A DNA stretch of 64,000 bases from Burkholderia sp. BCC0322 (GCF_902833045.1 NZ_CADFDU010000001.1:310001-374000), one strand, 5' to 3'. Numbered from the stretch's first letter, positions 47,175 through 57,631 are shown. Numbers and translations: made by a program. The notes: a model not told the origin generated them from the letters alone.

Positions 47175-48482
47175 CCCGAAAACCCTCACCGCTGCGGATT
47201 TGCAGCGTTCCGGACTCGTCCAGACGTGCTGCGGGATGCGCCGATTCACAGAATTTCACCTGTGCGCGACACGTGCGAAATGCGCTCCCGTATCGGCTCA
47301 CCTTTCGATTTGTCGCAATTTTACGACTGCGCGGCTGTGCGTTCGGCACAGGGTTGCGATCCCAGGTCACCGCGCTTCCCCGACGGCCCTCATCGGCCTG
47401 TATGCATGTACAGGCCTGACTCACCGGGAGATCGGGATCGGGTCCGGCGTCCCGAAAGACGCCCGCGAAACCGGCCCGCGCAACCCGATCGGGCCTGCTT
47501 TCGCGGCCCGGGCGCGCATTGTACAGTGCACAAACCGTATCGGGTCCCGAAAATACTCACCTTGAGCACAGTGTGTTCGTTCGTCCCGATATCGACGAAT
47601 GCCCGACACGCGGGGGATTCGCTACCCAAGCCTCCCGAAAACGCTCACCTTACGGAAAAATCGCTGTGCCCCCACAGGCATGCGAGAGGCTCCCGAAAAA
47701 CCTCACCGTAACTGGCTCGGTATCAAAAATCCCAATGCCTTCCGATACTTATGCACAAAAGGCATTTGGCAGTGCGCCCCCAACATCCCCCGAAAAGCCT
47801 CACCTTTCGCTGGAAATCCTTCATACGACAACCGCATGTCGCCCCCCGAAAAATCTCACCTGTGCCAAAAAGGGGCACAGCGAAAACCAGATTTCTTCCA
47901 GCCCTGGCGGGCTTTTCGGCGAATTCAGCCGTGCACAGGTCCCGAAAAGCCTCACCTGTGACCATTTTTCGGGCAAATGCCATTCCCGAAAAGTCTCACC
48001 TGTTGCCTGAATTACAGCCTGTGGTTCGCGCCCCGAAAAATCTCACCTTAACGGGATCCGGCCAGGAAAACCCGGATTTCCCTCCCGAAAAACCTCACCT
48101 TTAGGGCTTCACAGGCCCCCAGGAGCGCTATTGCTGTGCAAAATGGCGTTCGTTTCCCGGAAATCCTCACACCAAACTCCCGTGGAGTCCCGTGAAACCT
48201 CACCTTTCACAAAAACTGCCCAAAAGATGGGCAGAATCGGGGCACGAAGAAGGTCCTGCAAACTCTCACCTATGTCTGCACAGGCAGAAAACTGTGCAGT
48301 CAGGCACAGCGAGGGTTCCGTGGCTGTGAGGCCCCGAAAAGCCTCACCTTTGGGAAATCTCGTGTTTCACTGTGATCCCGAATCCGCTCACGACCTTTCC
48401 CGCAACGGCTCACGCAGCTCCCTGAACCCAATCACGTCAGCTCCCGCAGAAGATCACCTTGGCTCCCGTAAAACTTCACCTT
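47175..48482 (+). repeat. RepA iteron array, 18-bp repeat CCCGAAAAnnCTCACCTT
   Basis: All copies run in the same direction on the plus strand. Strong copies start at 47175, 47546, 47634, 47692, 47789, 47845, 47941, 47985, 48032, 48084 and 48333. Weaker ones start at 47287, 48156, 48189, 48255, 48377, 48399, 48443 and 48465. Spacing is irregular, from 22 to more than 200 bp, but densest at 47634-48101. The spacer of two bases inside the repeat varies most. Confidence 0.9.
47749..47757 (+). promoter_or_regulatory. DnaA box inside the iteron array
   Basis: TTATGCACA fits the TTATNCACA consensus fully. It sits between two strong iterons, so DnaA and RepA may act together. Confidence 0.7.
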
Positions 48483-48645
48483 GCCGGCCGGAAAGCCTTG
48501 CAGCATAAGGCTGTGCCGTGGCGTTAACGTTTTTAACTAAGGGTTCAAGGGTGTTTACTTCTAATACTCTCAAGACATCGGCCGACGAGTTTTCCACAGA
48601 CACCCCAACCCCTGAACACCGACCGGCCATCGGATCCGTGTTCAT

Positions 48646-48728
48646 GTGAAACAAATGCCCAAATTCCGGGCCCACAGGAAAATGCTTGCAACACAAGGAC
48701 TTGGCTGATTTTCTTCGCTTTGTTTCAC
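48646..48728. repeat. Spaced inverted repeat GTGAAACAAA/TTTGTTTCAC
   Basis: Perfect 10-bp arms (48646-48655 and 48719-48728) are separated by 63 bp in the AT-rich part of the origin. Each arm resembles half of the chromosome-1-type parS (TGTTTCAC). It could be an operator for the KfrA-like gene or another origin-binding protein. Confidence 0.5.
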
Positions 48729-48875
48729 GGAAAACTGGGCCACAGTCGTCCAGATTGGCTCACAGACCCGATTTCTGTGGACAGAGATGTAAATTCGCAA
48801 CGTTGTGCCGAAACAAGTATCAATAGATACGTATTTCGTTATTATTGACACATTTCAATCTCCGTGAGCACAGCG

Positions 48876-50057
48876 ATGACCCTGGACGAAATACGCCAAG
48901 CCATTCGGGATGAACTGGAATCGCTGCGCGCGAACGGTGCACGGCGGCAGGAATTGTCCCTGCACGCGTGCAAGCGATTGTTTTTCGATCTCGGCATCAG
49001 GCCATCGGCTGCCAACGTCCGCGATCTCACCCAGACCGGCAGCGCCAGCGATATTCCGAAAGACATCGATCATTTCTGGGAACGCATCCGTTCCGCCTCG
49101 AAGATCAGGCTCGACGGTGCCGCGATCCCGAAAGCCGTCGAGGAAAAGGCGGGAGCGTTGCTTGGCGCGCTCTATGAAGAAGCGTTGAAAGCCGCGCGGG
49201 ACAGCCTGGATGGCGATCGCGAGCAGGTTCGCGCCGGCATTGCCCATGCCGAACAGCGATTGCGCGACGCAATCGTCCGCCAGGAGACGCTCGAAGGCGC
49301 GCTCGCGCGTGGCGAAGCGAAAAACGAGCAGTTGCAGGCTCGCGTAACCGAACTCGAGGTCCAGCTCGCGTCGCAAACGACACACGGTTCGGCCAGCGAA
49401 GCGACGTTGCTCACCACAGTCGCTCGACTGGAAAAGGAACTGGCTGCAGCCGCCGGCCGCATCGAAGCCGAGCAGGCGCAGAACGCGACGCTGCGTGATC
49501 GCATCGATGCGCTGCAGGCCGAACTGCAGCAGCGCACCGAACACTATGCGCAACAAATCAAGGACGCCGTGGCCGAAGCCGAGCGCCGCGTCAAGCCGAT
49601 GCTCGTCGAGCTGGATTCGTTACGCAGCATGGCGTCGTCTTATCAGAGCGGTTTGCGCGACGTTCAGCGCAAGGAGTTCGACTTCCTGCAGCAACTGAGT
49701 TCGGCCAAGGCGCGTGCCGATCGGCTCGAAGAACAGTTGCGCAGCCAGGCCGATGAACTGGAACGTGCGACACGCGATGTGAGTTCGTTGCGCGCGAGCC
49801 GCGGCATGAATCCGGAAATCGCCGCGCTGATCCGCCGCCTGGCCGATGCCGGGCAACTGGATGCGGAGGCGTTTGCCGCGATCGGCACCTCGCTGGATCA
49901 GGAGATTTCGGTGCCGGCCCGATGTCCGCATTGCGACGGCGAGCCGGAGCTTTCACACAGCGAAGAAGGTTTCGAAGTGGCCTGTCCCGAGTGCGAGCAC
50001 GCCTCAGGGGCATGGCCGTCCCGATTCGAAGCCGTCGCGCGCTTTGCGCGCACGTGA
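48876..50057 (+). CDS. KfrA-like DNA-binding coiled-coil protein with C-terminal zinc ribbon
   Basis: The protein is about 393 residues from ATG 48876; GTG 48864 would add four. The N-terminal 100 residues match the KfrA_N DNA-binding region (MTLDEIRQAIRDELESLRANG, cited as residues 1-20 region). A long alanine- and glutamate-rich coiled coil covers about 100-335. The tail has two Cys pairs (CPHC and CPEC, near 357 and 377), a zinc ribbon. KfrA proteins are plasmid-borne and help stability or repress their own gene. Its position next to the origin suggests a similar job. Confidence 0.85.
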   Translation: MTLDEIRQAIRDELESLRANGARRQELSLHACKRLFFDLGIRPSAANVRDLTQTGSASDIPKDIDHFWERIRSASKIRLDGAAIPKAVEEKAGALLGALYEEALKAARDSLDGDREQVRAGIAHAEQRLRDAIVRQETLEGALARGEAKNEQLQARVTELEVQLASQTTHGSASEATLLTTVARLEKELAAAAGRIEAEQAQNATLRDRIDALQAELQQRTEHYAQQIKDAVAEAERRVKPMLVELDSLRSMASSYQSGLRDVQRKEFDFLQQLSSAKARADRLEEQLRSQADELERATRDVSSLRASRGMNPEIAALIRRLADAGQLDAEAFAAIGTSLDQEISVPARCPHCDGEPELSHSEEGFEVACPECEHASGAWPSRFEAVARFART

Positions 50058-50103
50058 CGCCAGGATCGGCTGCGCCGCACGGGTGAGATGATCCTGGGAG
50101 CCT

Positions 50104-50121
50104 GAGGTGAGATTTTTCGGG
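50104..50121 (-). repeat. RepA-iteron-like site outside the origin, A
   Basis: On the minus strand this reads CCCGAAAAATCTCACCTC, one base from the array consensus. It lies in the gap between the KfrA-like gene and the recombinase-like gene, in inverted orientation to the array. Confidence 0.8.
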
Positions 50122-50193
50122 AGCAGTGAAACGGTGAGGCTGTGCCACACAAGGCTGCTCACGGGTCGCTTCGTGTGAGCAGCCGTTTGGCGA

Positions 50194-51213
50194 TCAGTGA
50201 GTTTCGTCGCTGTCGGACGCGTCACCATTGCTGTTGGCCAAACCGTCGCGCCAGGTTTTCCATGCGCGATGCAGGCGGTTCGACGAGATCGGCCGCATGA
50301 AGCCCAGCCATTTGCCGACCCGTTCGGGCGGCACGTCGTGCTCGAACAGTTCAGCCGCATAGGTATTGCGCAGCGTTTGCGGGCTCGCGCGCGCGGTGCG
50401 CGACGACGTGAGCCCGGCGGATTCGACGATCGCGTCGATCGCGCGCAGCATCGTCGCCTTGTGCATCGGCCGCCCGGCATGGGAGGCCGGAAACACGAGT
50501 TCCCCCGGAATGTCCTGGCGCTTGCGCTCGGTGAGCCAGGCTTCCAGCAGGGCGATCGCGAACGATGCGAGGTGGGCTTCGCGAGCGAAATCCGGATGCG
50601 TCGACGCGATCTGCAGCGATGTTCCACTCGTATTGATGCAACTAATCGTGAGCGCTCGAGCTTCGCCGGTTTTAATGCCGGCACCGAGAAACGCGGCGAC
50701 GAGCGCACGGTCGCGCCGCTCTTTCCAGTAAGCAGAACCGGATACGCCGATCGGTGAAAACAGGTACGCGAGCAACGTCGCGCGCTCGGCAGGCGTGAGG
50801 AAACCGGTCGGTTCGTTGTCGCGCGCCTTGCGCCAGTTCGCTTCGCCATCCTGAGCAATGAACCGGGCCGGGTTGGTCGACGCGTATTCGGTGCGCCGGA
50901 TGTGATCGAGCACGCGCTCGATCAGCCGCAAGTAGCGCATCCGCTGGGTTTTCCGGATCGGCAGCTCTGCGACGAAATTCGCGATGGTTGCGGTATCGAC
51001 CGTTGCCAGATTCTTCTGGTGTGCGCGCATCCACGTGAGGAACGCGCCCCATTGCGCGCGATAGACGTCGGCCGACGAGCGGCGATAGTCCTGCATGGCG
51101 AGCCATGCATCGAATGCGGCTTCCGGCGAGACGATCCAGTCGGATGCGCCACGGTCGAACAGATCTGTTTCTTCCGGGCGTGCGAGGGTGTCGGGCGAGA
51201 CGGGAAGAGACAT
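50194..51213 (-). CDS. Tyrosine-recombinase-fold protein lacking catalytic residues
   Basis: The 339-residue protein has a phage-integrase SAM-like N-terminal domain and a C-terminal catalytic-type domain. Where active enzymes read GLRxSEL this one reads AGIKTGEA (about residue 174), so the first Arg is Lys. The HxLRH box is QTLRN (near 282): only the Arg is kept. The LGH box is LGF, and no Tyr is found where the nucleophile should be (SNRLHRAW near 312). It is thus unlikely to cut DNA and may act as an origin- or dif-binding factor. Confidence 0.85.
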   Translation of the reverse strand: MSLPVSPDTLARPEETDLFDRGASDWIVSPEAAFDAWLAMQDYRRSSADVYRAQWGAFLTWMRAHQKNLATVDTATIANFVAELPIRKTQRMRYLRLIERVLDHIRRTEYASTNPARFIAQDGEANWRKARDNEPTGFLTPAERATLLAYLFSPIGVSGSAYWKERRDRALVAAFLGAGIKTGEARALTISCINTSGTSLQIASTHPDFAREAHLASFAIALLEAWLTERKRQDIPGELVFPASHAGRPMHKATMLRAIDAIVESAGLTSSRTARASPQTLRNTYAAELFEHDVPPERVGKWLGFMRPISSNRLHRAWKTWRDGLANSNGDASDSDETH

Positions 51214-51316
51214 GTGACTTACTCCGTTAGTTGCGTATATGGTAGCCCTTTCCGCAACGTCTCGGGCAGCAAGAGGCTGGGTGAGGCCGCCTTAACGCGG
51301 CGGCCCGGGCGAGGAG

Positions 51317-51697
51317 TCAGTCGCCCCATGCCTTGGACGGGCGGTGAACGCGCTCGTGCGGCGCCGTGTCATTCGACGCGGTTGACGCGGCTTCATATGC
51401 GAGAACCGCGAACGAAAAAACGGCGGGCAGCGCATTCGAGCGCCCGAAGTCGATCGGATCGTCCGTTTCGGGAAACGTCATATCCAACTGCCGTTCGAAC
51501 AATTGACGCATGCCGGCCTCGTGCCGGCTGGCAAAGCCGAGATCGGCGAGTGCCTCGGCCTCGATGGCGTGCAGCAGGCGCCACGTCAGCGGGACGCGCT
51601 GGTGGATGTAGCGCCCGGCGATATGCCGGACGATCTGCTCGAGGTCGTGCGCGGCAGCCTTGAAGCTGAGCGCGGCCAAATTTTGTTCTTCTGTCAT
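51317..51697 (-). CDS. Conserved hypothetical protein, 126 residues
   Basis: The protein starts MTEEQNLAALSFKAAAHDLEQI and is mostly helical, with no signal peptide. I do not recognise a family. ATG 51697 follows a GGAGC ribosome site. It lies 103 bp upstream of the recombinase-like gene on the same strand, so it may share its transcript. Confidence 0.65.
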   Translation of the reverse strand: MTEEQNLAALSFKAAAHDLEQIVRHIAGRYIHQRVPLTWRLLHAIEAEALADLGFASRHEAGMRQLFERQLDMTFPETDDPIDFGRSNALPAVFSFAVLAYEAASTASNDTAPHERVHRPSKAWGD

Positions 51698-51837
51698 TGC
51701 AGGCTCCTGTCGACCGGGCGGGCGCCTCGGTGCGCCGGCTCCGGCCCATGCATGGCGGAATGTCCGTATACTGTACAAACATACAGTGTTTTCCGCAACT
51801 GGCCTGCAATTGGCCCTTCGGCCAGCTATACGCGCCG

Positions 51838-52449
51838 TCAGCGATGTATCACGATCAGCAGTGCACGCGCTTCGGCCTTGCCGGGATTGCGGATTGCGTG
51901 CGGCTCATCGGCTGGATAGCGCGCGGTGTCGCCCACCTTCAGGCGCCGGCTGGCTGCGGCGGCTTCGATTTCCATCGCGCCCTGCAGCACGGTGAGGTGC
52001 TCGCGCGTGCCGGGCTCGTGTGCGTTCGATATCAATGCGCCGCCGCCCGGCAGCGTCAGCTCGTACCACTCGAACTTGCCGGCGAGGTCGATCGGGCCCC
52101 ACACGCGCAACTGGTAGCGGCCGTCATGGCCGGCGAGCGTCGGGATGTCGTGCGGGCCGTCTACTCGAATGGTTTCGGGCGCCTTCGGCTGCGAGAACAG
52201 CTCGTCGAGCGTGATGCCGAGCGCGTTCGTCAGCCGCCACGCAACGGCGATCGTCGGGTTGGCCTTGTCGCGTTCGATCTCGGAGAGCATCGATTTCGAT
52301 ACGCCGGCCGCGCGCGACAGGTCGTCAAGCGTCAGCTTGCGTTCGTTGCGCAGCCGCTGGATCTGCTCGCCGACACGCGGCGGCGTGGCGGCCGGCGGTT
52401 GCGGTGCGGCGCTGGCAGGCGTGCGCCGCGAACCGGAGGAACTTGCCAT
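51838..52449 (-). CDS. XRE-cupin transcriptional regulator
   Basis: The 203-residue protein has an N-terminal HTH_3 domain (LTLDDLSRAAGVSKSMLSEI near residue 40) and a C-terminal cupin (GGGALISNAHEPGTREHLTVL, residues about 134-154, EIEAAAASRRLKVGD). It is divergent from kbl-tdh and so likely controls threonine or glycine use. Two half-sites in the shared gap fit its operator. Confidence 0.9.
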   Translation of the reverse strand: MASSSGSRRTPASAAPQPPAATPPRVGEQIQRLRNERKLTLDDLSRAAGVSKSMLSEIERDKANPTIAVAWRLTNALGITLDELFSQPKAPETIRVDGPHDIPTLAGHDGRYQLRVWGPIDLAGKFEWYELTLPGGGALISNAHEPGTREHLTVLQGAMEIEAAAASRRLKVGDTARYPADEPHAIRNPGKAEARALLIVIHR

Positions 52450-52472
52450 TTGGATTCCGTTCGCTTAGAGTT

Positions 52473-52501
52473 GTTCGGTATTTCGAATTCTAGTTCGGAA
52501 T
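52473..52501. promoter_or_regulatory. Candidate operator of the XRE-cupin regulator
   Basis: Two direct copies GTTCGGTAT (52473-52481) and GTTCGGAAT (52493-52501) are 20 bp apart, two helical turns, in the divergent promoter gap between the regulator and kbl. Confidence 0.5.
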
Positions 52502-52610
52502 ATCGGATAAATGCGGTCAACCGAACGACCGACTATAACAGTAGCAGGCCGTTGCGCCGCCGCCACGAGTGGCGCGTTGCGGAATGCGAAACCCTGTCAG
52601 GAGCTTTGCG

Positions 52611-53810
<1,200 letters not shown>

Positions 53811-53823
53811 AGGAGGCGCGACC

Positions 53824-54852
53824 ATGAAAGCACTGGCAAAGCTCGAACGCGGCCCCGGCCTCACGCTCACGCGCGTGAAGCGCCCCGAAGTCGGTCACAA
53901 CGACGTGCTGATCAAGATCCGCCGCACGGCGATCTGCGGCACCGACATCCATATCTGGAAGTGGGACGACTGGGCGCAAAAGACGATTCCCGTGCCGATG
54001 CACGTCGGTCACGAGTATGTCGGCGAGATCGTCGAGATGGGGCAGGAAGTGCGCGGTTTCGCGATCGGCGATCGCGTGTCCGGCGAAGGCCACATCACCT
54101 GCGGTTTCTGCCGCAACTGTCGCGCGGGGCGCCGCCATCTGTGCCGCAACACGGTCGGCGTCGGCGTGAACCGCGAAGGCGCGTTCGCCGAGTATCTGGC
54201 GATTCCTGCGTTCAACGCGTTCAAGATTCCGCCGGAGATCTCCGACGATCTCGCCTCGATCTTCGATCCGTTCGGCAATGCGACGCACACGGCGCTGTCG
54301 TTCAACCTCGTCGGCGAAGACGTGCTGATCACCGGTGCCGGCCCGATCGGCATCATGGCCGTCGCGATCGCGAAGCACGTCGGCGCGCGCAACGTCGTCA
54401 TCACCGACATCAACGACTACCGGCTGGAACTCGCGCGCAAGATGGGCGCGACGCGTGCGGTCAACGTCGCGCGCGAGTCGCTGCGCGACGTGATGTCCGA
54501 CCTGCACATGACCGAAGGCTTCGACGTCGGCCTCGAAATGTCGGGCGTGCCGAGCGCGTTCACGAGCATGCTCGAGGCGATGAACCACGGCGGCAAGGTC
54601 GCGCTGCTCGGCATTCCGCCCGCGCAGACGGCGATCGACTGGAACCAGGTGATCTTCAAGGGGCTCGAGATCAAGGGCATCTACGGTCGCGAGATGTTCG
54701 AGACCTGGTACAAGATGGTCGCGATGCTGCAGAGCGGCCTCGATCTGTCGCCGATCATCACGCATCGCTTTGCAGCCGACGATTACGAGAAAGGCTTCGC
54801 CGCGATGCTGTCTGGTGAAAGCGGCAAGGTGATTCTCGACTGGACAGCCTGA
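53824..54852 (+). CDS. tdh: L-threonine 3-dehydrogenase
   Basis: The 342-residue zinc-dependent MDR enzyme oxidises threonine to 2-amino-3-ketobutyrate. Catalytic zinc site [13 protein letters not shown] (near residue 38), structural zinc cysteines [15 protein letters not shown] (near 95-109), and the NAD-binding [16 protein letters not shown]. It forms an operon with kbl; a GGAGG ribosome site precedes ATG 53824. Confidence 0.97.
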   Translation: MKALAKLERGPGLTLTRVKRPEVGHNDVLIKIRRTAICGTDIHIWKWDDWAQKTIPVPMHVGHEYVGEIVEMGQEVRGFAIGDRVSGEGHITCGFCRNCRAGRRHLCRNTVGVGVNREGAFAEYLAIPAFNAFKIPPEISDDLASIFDPFGNATHTALSFNLVGEDVLITGAGPIGIMAVAIAKHVGARNVVITDINDYRLELARKMGATRAVNVARESLRDVMSDLHMTEGFDVGLEMSGVPSAFTSMLEAMNHGGKVALLGIPPAQTAIDWNQVIFKGLEIKGIYGREMFETWYKMVAMLQSGLDLSPIITHRFAADDYEKGFAAMLSGESGKVILDWTA

Positions 54853-54943
54853 GTGCTGAAGGGGCGGTGCGGCCTGTTTGCCGCCTGCCCCGTTTTGGTT
54901 TTACGTCTGCGTCTTCGCAGTCGAAACACGTGAATCCGGGCTC

Positions 54944-54961
54944 AAGGTGAGACTATTCGGG
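54944..54961 (-). repeat. RepA-iteron-like site outside the origin, B
   Basis: The minus strand reads CCCGAATAGTCTCACCTT, close to the iteron consensus. It lies in the 396-bp gap 54853-55248, which has no gene; a weak GC-rich hairpin after tdh (54857-54890) may be a terminator, and scattered GATCGCAC/ATCGGTG motifs are seen. Confidence 0.75.
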
Positions 54962-55248
54962 AGCTGTGAGTGTGCGCCGAATCGCGACACGATCGCACAC
55001 CGGTGACCTGCAATCGCACGTTCACTTCACCTGTAGGCAGTCGCCGGGCTTTCCGCCAGCACGCCGTTCGGCACCTGCTCCCCCTCTTCCGGGCACTTCC
55101 CTCCTGGCTTGCCGCGTGATCGTCCGCGACGCGCGCCATGCGATGCCGTGCCGAACCGCGCCATCAAGCGTGAGCCTTCACGCCTCGTTGCGACTCACTC
55201 ATGCGAGAAGCGATCGACATCGACAGACATCGATCGGTGCGCTGACCG

Positions 55249-55665
55249 CTACTTGATCCGTTCACCATTCGACCCTCGCGGGTCGAGTTGAAGACTCAAC
55301 ACGACGAGCCAGCGCTTCGGGCACCGCGGCGCGATGTCGGCCGGATCGCCCTGCGCGCCGGGAGCGGTGACGAACCCGTGCTGCGCCGCGTATTGATACG
55401 CGCGCAACGCATCCGCTTGCAGCCAGAAGCTGACGAGCGCGCACGTTACGAAGCGGAACAGCAACACCGTCGCGGCATCCGGCGCGAAGCCGGCCATGAC
55501 CAGCAGGCTTTCGAACGCGAACGCCAGCGCTTGGGCGACCGCGATCGTGAGAATCGTCAGCTTCAAGACCCCGCGCAGCCGCCGCGCCGCGCGCAAGCGC
55601 GCCTGCCGCACGTCGAGCCGGGTGTGATCGTCGCCGCGCTCGCGCTTCGGCGCCTCTTGTTTCAT
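55249..55665 (-). CDS. Small membrane protein, 138 residues, unknown function
   Basis: The protein has a charged N terminus and two hydrophobic segments near residues 36-58 (LTILTIAVAQALAFAFESLL) and 65-85. No family is recognised. ATG 55665 overlaps the GNAT stop by 4 bp (ATGA), so it is co-translated with that gene. Confidence 0.65.
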   Translation of the reverse strand: MKQEAPKRERGDDHTRLDVRQARLRAARRLRGVLKLTILTIAVAQALAFAFESLLVMAGFAPDAATVLLFRFVTCALVSFWLQADALRAYQYAAQHGFVTAPGAQGDPADIAPRCPKRWLVVLSLQLDPRGSNGERIK

Positions 55666-56300
55666 GATGCCGCACCCACATGCCGCGCAACGTCGAACTG
55701 TGTCGTATCGCAGGCAACGATGCGCTCGTTCGCGACGCTGACGGATTTGCACAGGATCGCGCTGTCGTAGTTGTGTCCCGGAAAGCGCATCACGTCGAGT
55801 GGCTGAAATCCTTCGCGACGATAGAAGTCGATGAGCCGGACCGCCGCGTACGGCGCGTCGAGTGCGAGATGCGTCGCGCCGCGCGCAGCGGCCCGCCGTT
55901 GCGCGAACGCGAGCAGCGAACGGCCGATGCCGCGATCCTGCCAGACGGGATCGACGGCCAGTTGGCCGAGTGTCGCGACGTGCCGGCTGCGGTACGGATC
56001 GCAGCGGGAATCCGGATCGTGCGAACGCATCGTCATCGTCGCGACCAGGTGTGCATTGCCGAGCGCGACGAAGCACTCGCCGGTGAGCACGCGTTCGCGT
56101 GTCGCCGAGGCCGGCTGATCGACGCACGGGCAGTTGAAGCCCAATGCGCCGAGCGGCGCAAACGCGCGATGCAGCAGCGCGGTCAACGTGTCGTACGAAT
56201 CGTTGCGCGGGTCGAAGCGCCGCACGACGACGCGGCCGTCGAGCCGCTTCGCATAAGCCGCATAGGCGCGCGCGGGGCGCGCGGATTCCGGTCGCTGCAT
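55662..56300 (-). CDS. GNAT-family N-acetyltransferase
   Basis: The 212-residue protein has a GNAT fold with the acetyl-CoA-binding motif QDRGIGRSLLAFAQRRAAARG and the preceding strand ATLGQLAVDPVW. The C terminus (GHNYDSAILCKS) is typical. The acceptor is unknown. ATG 56300 has an AAAGGAC ribosome site. Confidence 0.87.
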   Translation of the reverse strand: MQRPESARPARAYAAYAKRLDGRVVVRRFDPRNDSYDTLTALLHRAFAPLGALGFNCPCVDQPASATRERVLTGECFVALGNAHLVATMTMRSHDPDSRCDPYRSRHVATLGQLAVDPVWQDRGIGRSLLAFAQRRAAARGATHLALDAPYAAVRLIDFYRREGFQPLDVMRFPGHNYDSAILCKSVSVANERIVACDTTQFDVARHVGAAS

Positions 56301-56447
56301 GATGTCCTTTCGCCCAGACAGGGTGACCGAAGTGTAGTGAGCGTCGCGCGTCCGCTTCAAGAAAAAATGTCGTAAACGTGGCGGGCCGCGGCGCGCGGCC
56401 AGCGCGCGATTCATCCCTTTCGCCGACAGGGCTATTTCATGCGGGTG

Positions 56448-56476
56448 TTGACGATGGAGAACGATCGTTCTACCTT
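56448..56476 (+). promoter_or_regulatory. Promoter with palindromic TetR operator
   Basis: A -35 TTGACG (56448-56453) and a -10 TACCTT (56471-56476) are 17 bp apart. Between them is the perfect 14-bp palindrome AGAACGATCGTTCT (56458-56471), a typical TetR-family operator. The regulator gene starts 6 bp after the -10, so transcripts would be almost leaderless unless a start lies upstream; autorepression is likely. Confidence 0.7.
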
Positions 56477-56482
56477 AAACCC

Positions 56483-57088
56483 ATGAACACACCTCACGAC
56501 TCCTCCGGCGAACCGGGCGTTCGCGACCGGCTGCTCGATGCAGCCGAAGCGCTGATCTATTCGGGCGGCATCCATGCAACCGGCGTCGATGCGATCGTCA
56601 AGCGATCCGGCGCGGCACGAAAGAGCTTTTATTCGCATTTCGAATCGAAAGAGGCGCTGGTGGTCGCCGCGCTCGAACGCCGCGACGAGCGCTGGATGCG
56701 CTGGTTCGTCGACGCAACGCTGGCGCGCGGCAAGGCGCCGCGCGTGCAGTTGCTCGGCATGTTCGACGTGCTGCGCGACTGGTTCGGGCAGCCCGACTTT
56801 CATGGCTGCGCTTTCCTGAACGCGTCGGGCGAGATTCCCGACGCCGACGATCCCGTGCGCGTCGTCGCGCGTATGCACAAGGCGCGTCTGCTGGCATTCG
56901 TGCGCGAGCGGTTCGATGCGTATGCCGACGAAACGGGCATCGAGCGCCGCGGGCTCGCGCGCATTGCGCGTCAGTGGCTCGTGCTGATCGACGGCGCGAT
57001 CGGCGTGGCGCTCGTCAGCGGCGATGCAAACGCCGCGCGCGATGCACGCGCGACAGCCGAACTGCTGCTCGACACCGTTTCGCGGTAG
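56483..57088 (+). CDS. TetR-family regulator
   Basis: The 201-residue protein has a TetR HTH (GIHATGVDAIVKRSGAARKS and FYSHFESKEALVVAAL) and a ligand domain of the TetR_C type (FHGCAFLNASGEIPD). That GCAFLNA motif is typical of regulators of small-molecule stress genes. It is followed by the NTF2-like gene, probably its target, and is autoregulated through the palindrome just upstream. Confidence 0.9.
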   Translation: MNTPHDSSGEPGVRDRLLDAAEALIYSGGIHATGVDAIVKRSGAARKSFYSHFESKEALVVAALERRDERWMRWFVDATLARGKAPRVQLLGMFDVLRDWFGQPDFHGCAFLNASGEIPDADDPVRVVARMHKARLLAFVRERFDAYADETGIERRGLARIARQWLVLIDGAIGVALVSGDANAARDARATAELLLDTVSR

Positions 57089-57151
57089 TCGAAGCAGCGA
57101 ATCCGAACCGGCCGCGGTTGTCCGCGGCTACAACCTGAACAGGAGCAACTC

Positions 57152-57631
57152 ATGTCCGCTTCCCCCGAAGTCCGTCCGCCCGTTCCGCCCTTCACGCTCG
57201 AAACGGCACGCCAGAAGGTGCGCGCCGCCGAGGACGGGTGGAATACGCGCGACCCGCAGCGCGTGTCGCTCGCCTATACGCCGCAAAGCCGATGGCGCAA
57301 CCGTGCGGAATTCGTGACCGGCCGCGACGAGATCGTCGGGCTGCTGCAGCGCAAGTGGACGCGCGAGCTCGACTACCGGCTGATCAAGGAACTGTGGGCG
57401 TTCGACGGCAATCGCATCGCGGTGCGCTTTGCGTACGAATGGCATGACGATGCAGGCAACTGGTTCCGTTCGTACGGCAACGAAAACTGGGAGTTCGATG
57501 AAAACGGGCTGATGGCGCATCGTCACGCGTGCATCAACGACCTGCCGATTCGCGAACAGGATCGTCTCTTTCACTGGCCGCTCGGCCGTCGTCCGGACGA
57601 TCATCCGGGGCTGTCCGATCTCGGGCTGTGA
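57152..57631 (+). CDS. NTF2-like protein (DUF1348 family)
   Basis: The 159-residue soluble protein fits DUF1348: [42 protein letters not shown], residues about 51-71, and [19 protein letters not shown]. These NTF2-fold proteins are often found beside TetR regulators; the reaction is unknown. It lies 64 bp after the tetR gene with an AGGAG site. Confidence 0.88.
   Translation: MSASPEVRPPVPPFTLETARQKVRAAEDGWNTRDPQRVSLAYTPQSRWRNRAEFVTGRDEIVGLLQRKWTRELDYRLIKELWAFDGNRIAVRFAYEWHDDAGNWFRSYGNENWEFDENGLMAHRHACINDLPIREQDRLFHWPLGRRPDDHPGLSDLGL

Larger units (their letters stand above)
47055..48863. other. Replication origin region of the secondary chromosome
   Basis: The 1.8-kb stretch between divergent repA and the KfrA-like gene has no coding frame of its own. 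It holds about 20 copies of an 18-bp repeat (47175-48482), a perfect DnaA box TTATGCACA (47749-47757), a near-match TTTTCCACA (48590-48598), and an AT-rich tail from about 48510 to 48860 that is a good candidate for the unwinding element. In the tail are GTATC-aata-GATAC (48817-48830) and a spaced inverted repeat. Together these are standard parts of an iteron-driven origin. Confidence 0.88.

Noticed and set aside
47175-48482. CRISPR array
   Set aside because: The repeats are only 18 bp, spacers vary from a few to over 100 bp, and there are no cas genes. Position next to repA makes iterons the better reading.
50194-51213. Integrase as evidence of a genomic island or prophage
   Set aside because: There are no att repeats, tRNA gene, phage genes or change in composition. 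The catalytic residues are missing and the gene lies in the replicon core.
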